A DNA stretch of 64,000 nt from Pseudomonas salomonii (lineage in GTDB: Bacteria; Pseudomonadota; Gammaproteobacteria; Pseudomonadales; Pseudomonadaceae): positions 186,001-250,000 of the forward strand of contig NZ_FNOX01000001.1 in NCBI RefSeq assembly GCF_900107155.1. The letters are read 5' to 3'. Made by a program: the position numbers and the translations under genes. A model generated the notes under the pieces. That model did not search any database and was not told where the DNA came from. It was given only the letters and a program-made list of their open reading frames with translations. How positions within the stretch are numbered: the stretch's first letter is position 1; each line of letters opens with the position of its first letter. Shown here piece after piece: positions 15,054 through 24,714 of the stretch.

Positions 15054-16865
15054 TTACCCCTTGAATGCGCTGCAACGCAGCAAAGGGCTGGGGCAAGAGC
15101 CCCACGGATCGTTGGCGGCTGGAAGATTCAGGGCGCTCGGGCTGCCAGTGTCGCTATCAACAACAGGTGTAATCAGCACGACCAACACATTGTGCTCGGT
15201 GTTGCGGATGCGACTACCGCCCAGGCCGAAGAATCCAGGATCACCGACACCGGATTTGGTCGCGTTTTCACTGTTCTCCTCAAACCCGGTCAAAACCAAG
15301 GTTTGGCCGCTACGCAATTTGACTTTGGGAGACAGGTTCTTGGTGTCGTAATCGGCGGTTTGAACGCTTGAACCATTGCTTGTGAAGGGGGTGAAGGTGG
15401 GCTTGCTGCTCATGCTCAGGGTGATCATCAGCAGCAGATTGTCCTGATCAATAATCCGTGGAAGCAACATCATGTTGAAACCGCTGGTGATCGTCGCCGG
15501 GGTCAGTGAGGTAGACGATCCAACAGAGGCGGTCGTAGTTGTCGAACTCGAGGCGATGTAGCTTTGGACGTTGCCGATCTGGATAGGGGCCGGTTGCAAA
15601 TTGAGCGTGGTCACCGACGGCGAACGGACATTTGAAATTCTGCCCTGCTCCGACAGTGCCTTTATGATCAAGTTAGATCCCGCCCAGGGCGACTTGGAGG
15701 TGTCCAAGATGCTCAGAGAGCCTGAGACCGCATTTGCGCCAATGCCCGTTGTGGCATTTTTAAGGGAGAAGCCCCACTTGTTGTTCAGGTTGGTATAGAC
15801 CGCGGTCCAGTCCAGCCCATTCTGGTCCTTATCGCTGAGGGTCACCTCGAAGACTTTGACGTTGAACAGCACCTGGCGAGTGATGCTGCGGTTGATCGAG
15901 CTCAAGTATTTCGAAACGTTGGAAAGGACCTCTGGTCGGTCGCTAACCGTCAATGTGCCGGTCGACCGAGAGAGAAACATCCGGCCTGGTGGTTGTTGGC
16001 TGAGCATCGCCGTGACGTTTTTTTCGATATCTCCGATCAGTGATGTCTTGATTGAGACGGTTGTGCTCTGGTTACTGCCAGACTCGCCCGAAGCGCCAGA
16101 TGATGAAGATCCGCCGCCCCCTCCGGAGCTCCCACTGCCAGTGGAGGTCAGCAAACCGGATTTCACGGTGCTTTCGATGACCTGATCATCACCAAACGCC
16201 CAGACATCGAAGGTTTTGGTATCGAAGTAGGTAACGTGCACGCTGCGATCATCGGATAAATAGTTCCATGCCAGGCCTTGTTGAGCGGTCACCTGATTCA
16301 ACAAACCAGAAAGCTTGCCGCTGTACTTAACTGGGAACGTACGAGTCGCAAAGAGACCATCCATACCCGTAGATCGGGCGTTGCTCGGCATGTTGCCGAT
16401 GACACCGGCTGGCATGAAACTGGACAGGTTATCCGGTGATGCCATAACCGGTGGCGTATTAGATCCTGCGTTACCTTGATTACGAATGGATAGAACGCTT
16501 GGGTCGATCGCATCTGGAGCCACGATGACTGGAACGCCACACTCGCTCGTGATGTAGTTCGCGACCTCTGCGATCCCAACGTTATAAGACGGGCGATAAG
16601 TAATGTCGCAATCCATGGACAGTGGCAAACCGCGCTTGGCGACCATGGGTTGTTTTGAGACCCATGGCTTGTCGCTGAATACCACGGTTTCGCGTGCAGG
16701 CTCTTGCTGCTGATTGCGAAGGAAGCGGCTGTATTGAGAGGCGGTCGCTGCGTCGTTTTCGGCACGGCTGGCCGACTCATTCACCCGCTGCAGTGAGCAG
16801 GAACTGATCAGAGTCATGATCAGCAATGAGGCTGTGCCTCGGATCCAGAGGCCTGCAGTCATCAT
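15054..16865 (-). CDS. pilN: Type IVb pilus secretin lipoprotein PilN
   Basis: 603 residues from ATG 16865. The N-terminus has a lipoprotein signal (LLIMTLISSC). N domains follow, then a Ser/Gly-rich linker (about residues 245-265) and a secretin domain near residues 350-575, with the conserved run NVRSPSVTTLNLQPAPIQIG and a membrane-insertion part with DQDNLLLMITLSMS. It should form the outer-membrane ring through which the mating pilus emerges. Its start overlaps the pilL stop (ATGA), so expression is coupled to that gene. Confidence 0.92.
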   Translation of the reverse strand: MMTAGLWIRGTASLLIMTLISSCSLQRVNESASRAENDAATASQYSRFLRNQQQEPARETVVFSDKPWVSKQPMVAKRGLPLSMDCDITYRPSYNVGIAEVANYITSECGVPVIVAPDAIDPSVLSIRNQGNAGSNTPPVMASPDNLSSFMPAGVIGNMPSNARSTGMDGLFATRTFPVKYSGKLSGLLNQVTAQQGLAWNYLSDDRSVHVTYFDTKTFDVWAFGDDQVIESTVKSGLLTSTGSGSSGGGGGSSSSGASGESGSNQSTTVSIKTSLIGDIEKNVTAMLSQQPPGRMFLSRSTGTLTVSDRPEVLSNVSKYLSSINRSITRQVLFNVKVFEVTLSDKDQNGLDWTAVYTNLNNKWGFSLKNATTGIGANAVSGSLSILDTSKSPWAGSNLIIKALSEQGRISNVRSPSVTTLNLQPAPIQIGNVQSYIASSSTTTTASVGSSTSLTPATITSGFNMMLLPRIIDQDNLLLMITLSMSSKPTFTPFTSNGSSVQTADYDTKNLSPKVKLRSGQTLVLTGFEENSENATKSGVGDPGFFGLGGSRIRNTEHNVLVVLITPVVDSDTGSPSALNLPAANDPWGSCPSPLLRCSAFKG

Positions 16866-18001
16866 TTTTTCCTCTCTGCGATGTAAAGCACCAACTGTGC
16901 TGGGCTGCCGTCTACGACGAATGAGCGAGGGGCTGAGTCGTACAGCGGAAAGATCTCTTTGATAGCCTCCTCAAAGCTGCCCTCAAACCGAAGCGGGGCG
17001 TCGATGGGGTAATCCAAGTCGTCGACCTTCCAAATTAGCGTCCACTTAGCCCTAGCCGCCCAGGCTTCTACGGTTTGCCGAAGGGTTGAGCCAGTGGACG
17101 CCGTCCATATCTGGGCCAGCGGCTTTTGAGCGGTTACCACCGCGATAGCAGGCTTTGGCGCGACGGAAGTATTTGGGGCAACGTTTTCAGATTTTCCAAT
17201 ACTTGCAGTCTGAGTGGACGCAGCCTTGATTGGGGAGATGACTGTCTGGCTCGATGTGGGCTTACCTGACGAGGTCGTAATGGAGCCATCCTTGGCGGGT
17301 ACTGCTGGGGTAGATACTGGCGTTGCTGCTGTAGGTGCCGCTGAAGCCGTGTTGATTGGCGTCGGTGTCGGTACGGCGGCGACGACAACGGTACTGGGCG
17401 TTTCGCCGCTGGTAGTGTTTTTCGGAGTCGTTGAAGGCAATGGAGTTGAAGGTGTGGAGGCAGCTGCCACTTGTGTTGGCACAGGTCGCGATGAATCCGG
17501 GAGCTGGTAACCAGGCCGCAGTACGTAACACACCTGGCGATTCACTTCATCCACCTTCACCTGCCAGGCCGGACCCGCGAGCACTTGCAGCGTGTTACGC
17601 AGTGTCATTGGTCCTAGCTTGTACTGGGCCGCTGGGAGTGGTCGTGTGTAAAGGATGTTGACGTGACCGGTGTCGGGCGAGCACAGCGTGTAGCCTGAAC
17701 GGTCGACGACGTATTGCATGGCATCGCGCACATTGGGTTGCATGTTGGCAGGAATGCTGATGTCAATGATCTGAGCCATCAGGTCACGTTGACCCGAGTC
17801 AGGCAAGGTACTGACCAGGGTGTAACGACCGTAGCGCACGACCGATTCCTTTTCAGGCACGGCGCCGCTGGGGTAGAGGTCCGGCGTCAACATATCCGGG
17901 TTACGACTACTATCAAACGCCGGCTTAGGCGTCTGCGGCGTATGAGTTGCGCAACTGGCGACGAGTGCGAGCAGGGAGAGTGTGGTGAAGTGCCTGATCA
18001 T
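16862..18001 (-). CDS. pilL: Conjugative pilus lipoprotein PilL
   Basis: 379 residues from ATG 18001, the in-frame ATG that gives a clean lipoprotein signal (MIRHFTTLSLLALVASC); the longer frame to 18034 spoils it. Residues about 45-160 form the PilL N-terminal domain (RYGRYTLVSTLPDSGQRDLM, LCSPDTGHVNILYTRPLP). A Thr/Ser/Pro/Ala-rich linker of about 110 residues follows, and the C-terminal 85 residues (TASTGSTLRQTVEAWAARAK, WTLIWKVDDLDYPI) match a TcpQ-like domain. It is the first gene of the pil operon. The product probably docks with the PilN secretin at the outer membrane. A 9-bp hairpin lies upstream at 18,053-18,084. Confidence 0.88.
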   Translation of the reverse strand: MIRHFTTLSLLALVASCATHTPQTPKPAFDSSRNPDMLTPDLYPSGAVPEKESVVRYGRYTLVSTLPDSGQRDLMAQIIDISIPANMQPNVRDAMQYVVDRSGYTLCSPDTGHVNILYTRPLPAAQYKLGPMTLRNTLQVLAGPAWQVKVDEVNRQVCYVLRPGYQLPDSSRPVPTQVAAASTPSTPLPSTTPKNTTSGETPSTVVVAAVPTPTPINTASAAPTAATPVSTPAVPAKDGSITTSSGKPTSSQTVISPIKAASTQTASIGKSENVAPNTSVAPKPAIAVVTAQKPLAQIWTASTGSTLRQTVEAWAARAKWTLIWKVDDLDYPIDAPLRFEGSFEEAIKEIFPLYDSAPRSFVVDGSPAQLVLYIAERKK

Positions 18002-18052
18002 GTGCCGAAAGGCCCCCTTTGATGATGGAGGCACAGTGACAGCCAGTCATAG

Positions 18053-18084
18053 ACGACGCAGCAGGAAATAGAGAACTGCGTCGT
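18053..18084. promoter_or_regulatory. Inverted repeat upstream of pilL
   Basis: Arms ACGACGCAG and CTGCGTCGT are separated by 14 nt and lie about 50 nt before the pilL start. There is no downstream T-run on the minus strand, so it is more likely a leader hairpin or operator of the pil operon than a terminator. Confidence 0.45.
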
Positions 18085-18127
18085 AAGGTTTTTAAGCGAG
18101 CGTTAGCTTTGCTAGAACGGCGATTTC

Positions 18128-18649
18128 TTACGCCAATGAAAATGATCGATTTGTTTTCGCACGCCTGCGGTTTTTTTCAAGAAGAGCCCACATGCTCACG
18201 CAAAATGCTGCAGCTCCCCCAAGGTCCATGCAGAACTGATCCGTCTGAAAAAAACCATGAGCTGCAACCTGGCCCATTTCCCATTGCAGGGAGAGCAGGA
18301 CATAACTACATGCTAAAGCACCCGTCCAATGGGTGAGGTAACTGGGGCGTACCCTTGTCGTCAGCCATCTACGAAACTTCACAAATGCCAATATTCGAAT
18401 CTCCGACTTTATGAAATGTGGCTTATTTGTAATGGAGGTGGCGAATAGAATTATCGCTACAAATGCAGCTGGTACCGCGAAGCCTGTGGTGAAGTGTTCA
18501 ACAAGGCTCGCATTTCCAAATCCAACAAGCTTGAAAATGGCACGTATTGGGAGGTGTGTCTCGTAGCGGCTTAAGAGCGCAAATAGCGCACACATGAGGG
18601 CGGTGGCTACTAGAAAGTACAGCTTAACTGGAAAAGACGTTCTTCTCAT
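18128..18649 (-). CDS. Orphan membrane protein of unknown function
   Basis: 173 residues from ATG 18649. Four hydrophobic segments are visible: LYFLVATALMCALFALLS, FAVPAAFVAIILFATSIT, LACSYVLLSLQ and LGGAAAFCVSMWALLE. The C-terminus is short and basic (KNRRRAKTNRSFSLA). I do not recognise a family. It lies alone between the SNF2 helicase and pilL, with about 120 bp on each side. That place is compatible with a membrane role in mating, such as exclusion of other donors, but this is speculation from context. Confidence 0.6.
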   Translation of the reverse strand: MRRTSFPVKLYFLVATALMCALFALLSRYETHLPIRAIFKLVGFGNASLVEHFTTGFAVPAAFVAIILFATSITNKPHFIKSEIRILAFVKFRRWLTTRVRPSYLTHWTGALACSYVLLSLQWEMGQVAAHGFFQTDQFCMDLGGAAAFCVSMWALLEKNRRRAKTNRSFSLA

Positions 18650-18769
18650 AACTACCCCATAACAATTTTTCTACCTTCGCGAATTTTACACATAAGGCGG
18701 GTGCTTAAACCAAGCTGTCTGCACAAGAATATTGTGGAATCCAGACTTGAGGAAAGCCTAATGAACTGC

Positions 18770-20725
18770 TTATAAGTAATTCACCAGTTCGGATCTTGCG
18801 TTGGCCGCTGCATCCGGCTCTATCAGGTCGCTCGCTAGTTGTCGTTTATCCATCAGCATTTGCCATAGCATCTGATCAATGGTGTTCTCCACCAGCGGGA
18901 TTTTCACCACAACCATGCGTAGCTGCCCATTCCGGTAGGCTCTATCCTCAGCCTGATCCTGTAGTCCTGGCGTCCAGGGCAGCCCCAGGAACATGACATA
19001 GTTGGCAGCAGTCAGGTTATTTCCGGTACCGGCGGCAGATGTGGTCGCAGCGAACACTCTGGTGTCAGGATCACTTTGAAAGCGGTCGATCGCTTTTTGG
19101 CGTTTGCCGAGGGAGTCACTGCCTACCACAGTAACGCAACCGTATCCGGCTTGCTCGCACTCCGCTCGCATGGTGCTGACAGTGTCCTTGAACTCACAGA
19201 ACAAGATGACTTTGTCTTCCACATCCAGTTCGCACAGCAGCTCCATGACGACCCGAACCTTCACCTGCTCCAGCAATTGGCGCAATGAACCGAGCCTGGC
19301 GAGACTTGGTCTGTCTTCAAGGCGTATCCGGTCGTATTCACGACGTTCCTCGACTGAAAGCTCTACCGGCAAAGTCTGACGCTGCTTGCCCTTGAGATCT
19401 GTGAGCACGTCTTTACGTCGACGAAGCATCCAGTCGCCAATCGCATCTCGAAGATTCTTGCGAAATTCCGGACTGCCGGCGAACTGTTCGCAGAACTCCT
19501 TCAGTGACAGCTTTCCAACGGGGTGCCCTGACAGTCGTAGAAGCGTGTGAAGTTCTGATTCTCGATTGAGCACCGGAGTCCCGGTCAATAAATAGCGATT
19601 GGGAACCTTGGCTGCAATGTCGAAGCCATGGCGCGTCCACGCGGCGGTGGGCTCTTTCAGACGGTGAGCCTCATCGATGATCATCACTTCAAAATGGCCG
19701 GCCTGCAGGACATAGTCGCCCAAACGCTCGTAGTTGATGATGGTCCACTGCAACGACGGATCAAATACCTGCTGACCTATTCTGGCTTCGGGATACACCA
19801 TCTGGATTTCACGTTGCCAGTTGATAATCAGAGTCGACAAAGTGATGACAAGGATGGGGCGGTCTCCCGCTCGAATAGCGGCAGCGATGATGGCCTGACG
19901 TGTTTTTCCTAGGCCCATATCATCGGCGAGCAATGCGCTGGTCCGTTGCAGCAGATGCCGGATGCCCGCTGGTTGATGGCCGAGCAATGAATAACTCGCC
20001 AGGGCCTGGTCGATTTGTTCAGTGGTGAACTCGGTCCGCTCGATCGATGGCACAGCGGCAAGGTAAACGTCGGTTGAAACGTCATCGTTACCAGACTGAG
20101 CAGCGCGCTCCTGGGGCGGACCTCCGAGGCTAATGCGAGTTACTTCATCAGCTGGAACAATAGATCCGTCGGTCAGCAGCTCCTGCACGGTGTCGAGGAT
20201 CTCGAACTGATCTTCAGAAAGCCCAAGCTCTAGGATGAGGTTGGAGCGCACCAGTTCGGCGGTCGAGTCAATGCGCCAAGACTTGGACTGACCGAGGAAC
20301 ACGCCGTGCATGCGCCGTGATACAGCGACTGCGCCAGGGTGATAATCGCCCGACAGCAGAACACCGCCCTGTGCCAGAGGGGCAATTCTGAAAGTTAAAC
20401 CCCAGGTGAATGCTTGCCGGTCTGGTGATTGTTGCGCGTCTGCAAATTTTGCGGAGAAGGTCTGCCAGCTCTCGTTGAAACGGCTTTCGGTCAACTCCAT
20501 CAGGCGGTGAAAGAGCAGATTCAGGTCGTCCAATAACTTGCCTTTCGGCAATCGCCAATATCGATGATGTGGATGCTCCGCACGACGGATGTAGAAACCA
20601 TCACGCTCAAGAAACAGGCGGTTGGCCCCCTCGACGTACTGCAGCAGGATCCCGAAGTCATAGCCGTCGAAGGTCACCTTTTCGACCAGTTCCTGCCGGC
20701 CGTTTATGAGACGCGGACGGCTCAT
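18770..20725 (-). CDS. SNF2-family DEAD/DEAH helicase
   Basis: 651 residues from ATG 20725, whose ATGA overlaps the stop of the PcfJ gene; longer starts at 20752 and 20830 exist in frame. The N-terminal 245 residues are specific to ICE proteins. Motifs: Walker A region LLADDMGLGKTRQA, motif Ia VITLSTLIINWQREI, DEAH box (MIIDEAHRLKE), motif III YLLTGTPVLNR and the C-terminal helicase part with KVILFCEFKDT and LGLPWTPGLQDQAEDRAYRN. This is the complete SNF2 set, so it should be an active ATP-dependent DNA translocase or remodeller acting in ICE replication or transfer. The overlap indicates co-expression with the PcfJ protein. Confidence 0.9.
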   Translation of the reverse strand: MSRPRLINGRQELVEKVTFDGYDFGILLQYVEGANRLFLERDGFYIRRAEHPHHRYWRLPKGKLLDDLNLLFHRLMELTESRFNESWQTFSAKFADAQQSPDRQAFTWGLTFRIAPLAQGGVLLSGDYHPGAVAVSRRMHGVFLGQSKSWRIDSTAELVRSNLILELGLSEDQFEILDTVQELLTDGSIVPADEVTRISLGGPPQERAAQSGNDDVSTDVYLAAVPSIERTEFTTEQIDQALASYSLLGHQPAGIRHLLQRTSALLADDMGLGKTRQAIIAAAIRAGDRPILVITLSTLIINWQREIQMVYPEARIGQQVFDPSLQWTIINYERLGDYVLQAGHFEVMIIDEAHRLKEPTAAWTRHGFDIAAKVPNRYLLTGTPVLNRESELHTLLRLSGHPVGKLSLKEFCEQFAGSPEFRKNLRDAIGDWMLRRRKDVLTDLKGKQRQTLPVELSVEERREYDRIRLEDRPSLARLGSLRQLLEQVKVRVVMELLCELDVEDKVILFCEFKDTVSTMRAECEQAGYGCVTVVGSDSLGKRQKAIDRFQSDPDTRVFAATTSAAGTGNNLTAANYVMFLGLPWTPGLQDQAEDRAYRNGQLRMVVVKIPLVENTIDQMLWQMLMDKRQLASDLIEPDAAANARSELVNYL

Positions 20726-22602
20726 GTTCTGCTCAGGCGCAGGTTGATCCATTCCGCGCACCCTTGAGCGTGTAGTTGTTTCCGGTTTCGATTTGTATAG
20801 CGAGACATGGATAGGGTTTGGTCGGGCCATTCCAGATTGATGGCCAGTTCACCCGATTTGATCTTTGCCCAAAACCACTGGTAAGCCCGGTCAACCCTTG
20901 AGCCCGATTTAGGTGTGCGATTGCGGAGCCCCCTCAGTTGTATCGTGACCAGGTGTTTAGGAGTCAATGTTGCCGGTGTCTCGCCCCAGGCACTCTCATC
21001 CATTTGGATTTCGGCAGAGGCCAATGATTGCCCGTTTTCGCGTACTGAAAAAAGACGACAGTTGCCCCGATAAGCGCTGTAGTCGTAACCATCAATGCAA
21101 TGGCCCAGCGCTCGATGTTCTGCATCAAGGTCCGCTGGGCATGTCAGCTCGACAATTTGCAGCCCATTCGGGCTTACGAGTGGTGTGTCGTTTGAACTAA
21201 GCAGCGGTCTCCACGGAGTTAAAGAGTCTGTTTTTGTTTGCGGATCTGCGGCATCAAGAGCTTCACGTATGTCTATCAATGCCAGGTGGAAGCCATCTAC
21301 CAAGCTGGCGATCTGGTGATAAGTTGCAGTAGCAATGAAGCTTTTGAGTTTTTGCAGTGCTTCACGGGCATCGGGTCCGTGGCTTTCATCAATGCTATTA
21401 AAAACATCATTCAGATCTTGCAGCTGATCAGCAATTTGAGGCCAATCAGGGTTGGACCACTCTATCGGGCATCCTGAGAACAACCTGCCCCAGTCTTTTG
21501 TATGTTCCAAAAGTTGATAGGGAATCTTATCCAGCAATGCAAAAAAAGTCTTCCAGTGCGTCTTAGTCGAGGGGCGGCGGTTGCCCATTGAGGCTCCAAG
21601 CACCAATCGATGCCACGGGGTCTCCGGACCTTCTCGGCTTATTCGCGTCAATGCGCTGCCGGTATCAAAAACGCGTTGTTGGCCCAAGTACCGAACTGAT
21701 GTTCTTGGCGCTTGTAAGAGCCATGCCAAGATGTCGATAAGTGGGAGGCCAGCGTCCGCGATGCGGCCTACCAGGCACTCTCTGGATTCCACCAAGTAGG
21801 TGTCGTCGCACCAGGTGGGTCTAAACTCTTGGAGTTGTTCCCAGGGACTGTCTAGGAAAACCTGTTGCTGACCATCCCACGGCCACGGCCACTGATTTAC
21901 CAACAATAAGAGGGGGACCAGCACCGGTTGAGCTTTAAGCGCCTGCATTCGGCGTATCCGGTCGCCTTGAGCCAGCCAGTTATAGAGCTTTGGGGAAGGG
22001 CATTGCGCCGAACGGATAGCGAACAGAAGCTCCTGGTCCAGGCACTGGCAAAACTGCTTCAGCGTGCTGCCAATCTGCTTCAGGTAAAAGCGGTTTCGAG
22101 GATTGAAGTACCGATTGTTGCTCACCGTTGCATCGTAGCGACTGCGATTGAAGCTCCCGAGATCTTCAATCGATAGGTCTTGCGCCCTCTCTCCAGCCGA
22201 CCTGCAGAAAGAGGTCAGGAGGACGTCTGCATACCAGCGTTTTTCAAACCTGAGCAAGAGCTGCTGGGCCACTAGTGCGGTGGGTTTTTTCTTGTGGACG
22301 CGGTCCTTGCCAGTGATTTTGCAGGCCTTCACCAGATGACCATCGAAGTACTGGAGGTGATCGCCGATTCTGGCCAACACTGGACGTATTTGATCATTTG
22401 GTGAGGGCAGGGTGACGCACCAGCACCGAGTGTGAACGGTTGAACTCAGGTAGGTTTCTATGAATGAGGTCAGTCGGGCGGGCGGTACGCTAAAATGCAA
22501 AGCCCAGGTCTGAGCAACTTCAATTTGTCGGTCAGAGAACTTCTCCAGATTCGGCGCTAAGAGGCGCAGTCCCAACACCGATTGTCTCTTCTGTTCGCTC
22601 AC
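20722..22602 (-). CDS. PcfJ domain-containing protein
   Basis: 626 residues if translation starts at GTG 22602, which has AGGAGG 6 nt upstream; the in-frame TTG further up is less likely. The last 150 residues contain the PcfJ-like pattern: LDAEHRALGHCIDGYDYSAY, CRLFSVRENGQSLASAEIQM, then VTIQLRGLRNRTPK. The first 450 residues are helical, Leu/Trp-rich and unassigned. PcfJ was first noted in the conjugative plasmid pCF10 and is widespread on mobile elements, but its biochemical role is unknown. The stop overlaps the SNF2 start, so the pair looks like one functional unit. Confidence 0.75.
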   Translation of the reverse strand: MSEQKRQSVLGLRLLAPNLEKFSDRQIEVAQTWALHFSVPPARLTSFIETYLSSTVHTRCWCVTLPSPNDQIRPVLARIGDHLQYFDGHLVKACKITGKDRVHKKKPTALVAQQLLLRFEKRWYADVLLTSFCRSAGERAQDLSIEDLGSFNRSRYDATVSNNRYFNPRNRFYLKQIGSTLKQFCQCLDQELLFAIRSAQCPSPKLYNWLAQGDRIRRMQALKAQPVLVPLLLLVNQWPWPWDGQQQVFLDSPWEQLQEFRPTWCDDTYLVESRECLVGRIADAGLPLIDILAWLLQAPRTSVRYLGQQRVFDTGSALTRISREGPETPWHRLVLGASMGNRRPSTKTHWKTFFALLDKIPYQLLEHTKDWGRLFSGCPIEWSNPDWPQIADQLQDLNDVFNSIDESHGPDAREALQKLKSFIATATYHQIASLVDGFHLALIDIREALDAADPQTKTDSLTPWRPLLSSNDTPLVSPNGLQIVELTCPADLDAEHRALGHCIDGYDYSAYRGNCRLFSVRENGQSLASAEIQMDESAWGETPATLTPKHLVTIQLRGLRNRTPKSGSRVDRAYQWFWAKIKSGELAINLEWPDQTLSMSRYTNRNRKQLHAQGCAEWINLRLSRT

Positions 22603-22712
22603 CCATGACCTCCTCTGCAATTTCGCAGAGGAATGTCAGGTATAGGCGCGGTCGGCTTCCAGGGTTAATGCGTAACGGCGTTGACGGTGATTTGTATCGA
22701 CAATGGCAGAGG

Positions 22713-24617
22713 TCAACCCCCTCTGGGTTTATTGAGATCGGGTTTGCCATTCAAGTTTGGAAAACTCACCTTGCAACCATTCGATTTGAAGCCCGTGCAC
22801 CCCCAAAAGTCATATCCACCGTCTCCTTTCTTCTGCCGCCTTGCGAGGGGCTGATTGCATTTCGGACAGTTGAAAGCACCACCAGATGCAGCTGCGCGTG
22901 GCGCGGAGGTCATGGCCACACTCGGCATTCCACGTTGCTGAGACAGTTCCTCTTCCAGTCGCTTATGCAGACGTGCAACGACGGCGCCGTAGGTGTCTTG
23001 GCCCTGGGCGATTTTGTCCAGGTCGCGCTCCAGCTCCCGCGTAAAATCCAGCTCCACGAAACTGAAGAACCCTTCCAGCTTCGCGATAGTTTCCTCCCCT
23101 AGCTGCGCCGGTACCAGCTTGCGGCTCTTTTCCTCGATCAGGCCTTTGTTGGTGATGTTCTTCAAGATCGAGGCGAATGTACTGGGACGACCGATACCGC
23201 GCCGTTCCATTTCCTTGATCAGGCTGGCCTTGGTGTAGCGTGAAGGTGGTTGGGTTTTCTTTTTGAGCAGTTCGCCGCTGTGGACTGACAGAATCTGTTT
23301 TGGAGTGAGCGCTGGCACGGGGTTGTTTGCTTCTGCGTCTTCCTCCTCATCCGTATCATCGCCCTTGAGCACCTTCAGCCATCCCTGGTGGCAGAGTGTT
23401 TTGCCCGATGCAGTGAAGCGCAGCGCTTTTCCGCCAGGACCAATGGCGAGCAGCTTAGCAGTGCGCACGTCGTAGATGGCGGCTTCGAGCTGGCTGGCCA
23501 ATGCCCGAACCCAGATCAACTTGTACAGGGCCAGTTCGTCATCGTTTTCACCGGCGGATCTTTCGGACCAATATGTTGGTGTGATGGCAGGGTGGCCTTC
23601 CTGCGCGCCTTCCGCGGACTTAAACGTCCTCCGTTCGTCGACGGCCGTCATCCCGAGGGCTTTAGCAACCGTTCGAATATCGTCCATGGCTTCATCCGGA
23701 ACATTGGGGTTGTCCGTCCGGTGATAAGTGATCACGCCTTGCTCGTACAAGCGCTGGGCCACCTGCATGGTTTTGTCCGGATCCCATTTCAACGCGTTGC
23801 TGGCGGCCTGTTGAAGAGTGGATGAGATGAATGGTGCAGGAGGATGACGCTCGGCCTTGCGATCCTCGCAGGACTCGACGACCACATTTCGAGTGCCGGC
23901 GACGTGCTGAGCCAGGTTGCTATCCTGAACATAGGGGAAGTCCTTGCTTGCGAAATCCGGTACCGGTTGCCACTCGGCATACCAAGTGGTGCCCCGACTT
24001 ACATCGGCAAAGAACAGACGCACGCCAAAGTGATTGATCACCTGAAAGTTGCGGATCTCGCGTTCGCGCAAGACCACAAGAAACACGGCGGGTGATTGAA
24101 CGCGGCCAGCGGAAGTAGGTTTGCCCATCAGGCGCCGCAACTCTTGGGTCACCAGGTACCCCACCAAGCGGTCAAGCACACGCCGGCATTCCTGTGAGGC
24201 AACTCTGTTCAGATCGATTTGTCGAGGATTGGCCAGTGCCTCTTCAACGCGCTTGAGAGTGATCTCGTTGAAGGTAATGCGTTTGTAGGATTTGACCGCC
24301 AGTACCTGCTGGATGTGCCAGCTGATGCTTTCACCTTCACGATCAGGGTCGGTTGCGAGGTAAATTTCACTGGCCTGTTTCGCTGCTGCCTTGATGGTTT
24401 TGACGGCCCTGGCGCTCTTATCCAGGATCTCATACACGGGTGTGTAGTTTTTACGTACTCCGGTGGTGATCATGCTGTCGTCCTGACCTTTGGCCGGCAG
24501 GTCGCGGATGTGCCCACCACTTGCAACCACCTGCCAGTCTTCGCCTGGGCGTAGTTTCTTCATCATTGGCTGGAGCTTTTTCAGCTTACCAGGTGCTTCG
24601 ATGATCAATAGCTTCAC
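22713..24617 (-). CDS. topA: Type IA DNA topoisomerase of the ICE
   Basis: 634 residues from GTG 24617 (GAGGGACACAAC upstream). A Toprim domain opens the protein (MKLLIIEAPGKLKKL; DPDREGE at 90-96). The catalytic Tyr is Y298 in GVITYHRTDNPN, corresponding to ITYMRTDS of TopA. The region QPPSRYTKASLIKEMERRGI and RPSTFASIL are conserved TopA blocks. The C-terminus carries one zinc-ribbon-like motif (CPKCNQPLARRQKKGDG, then FWGCTG and GCKVSF). It is shorter than chromosomal TopA (about 865 residues). It should relax or decatenate single-strand-containing DNA during ICE replication or transfer. Such genes sit near ssb in this ICE family. Confidence 0.93.
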   Translation of the reverse strand: MKLLIIEAPGKLKKLQPMMKKLRPGEDWQVVASGGHIRDLPAKGQDDSMITTGVRKNYTPVYEILDKSARAVKTIKAAAKQASEIYLATDPDREGESISWHIQQVLAVKSYKRITFNEITLKRVEEALANPRQIDLNRVASQECRRVLDRLVGYLVTQELRRLMGKPTSAGRVQSPAVFLVVLREREIRNFQVINHFGVRLFFADVSRGTTWYAEWQPVPDFASKDFPYVQDSNLAQHVAGTRNVVVESCEDRKAERHPPAPFISSTLQQAASNALKWDPDKTMQVAQRLYEQGVITYHRTDNPNVPDEAMDDIRTVAKALGMTAVDERRTFKSAEGAQEGHPAITPTYWSERSAGENDDELALYKLIWVRALASQLEAAIYDVRTAKLLAIGPGGKALRFTASGKTLCHQGWLKVLKGDDTDEEEDAEANNPVPALTPKQILSVHSGELLKKKTQPPSRYTKASLIKEMERRGIGRPSTFASILKNITNKGLIEEKSRKLVPAQLGEETIAKLEGFFSFVELDFTRELERDLDKIAQGQDTYGAVVARLHKRLEEELSQQRGMPSVAMTSAPRAAASGGAFNCPKCNQPLARRQKKGDGGYDFWGCTGFKSNGCKVSFPNLNGKPDLNKPRGG

Positions 24618-24714
24618 GTTGTGTCCCTCTCAAATAATCAGAGCGGGACTGTTGCGTCAGGCAGGTAGGGCTTCAATAGGAAATGGTCAATGCGTGGGGG
24701 AGGGCATTATGTGG

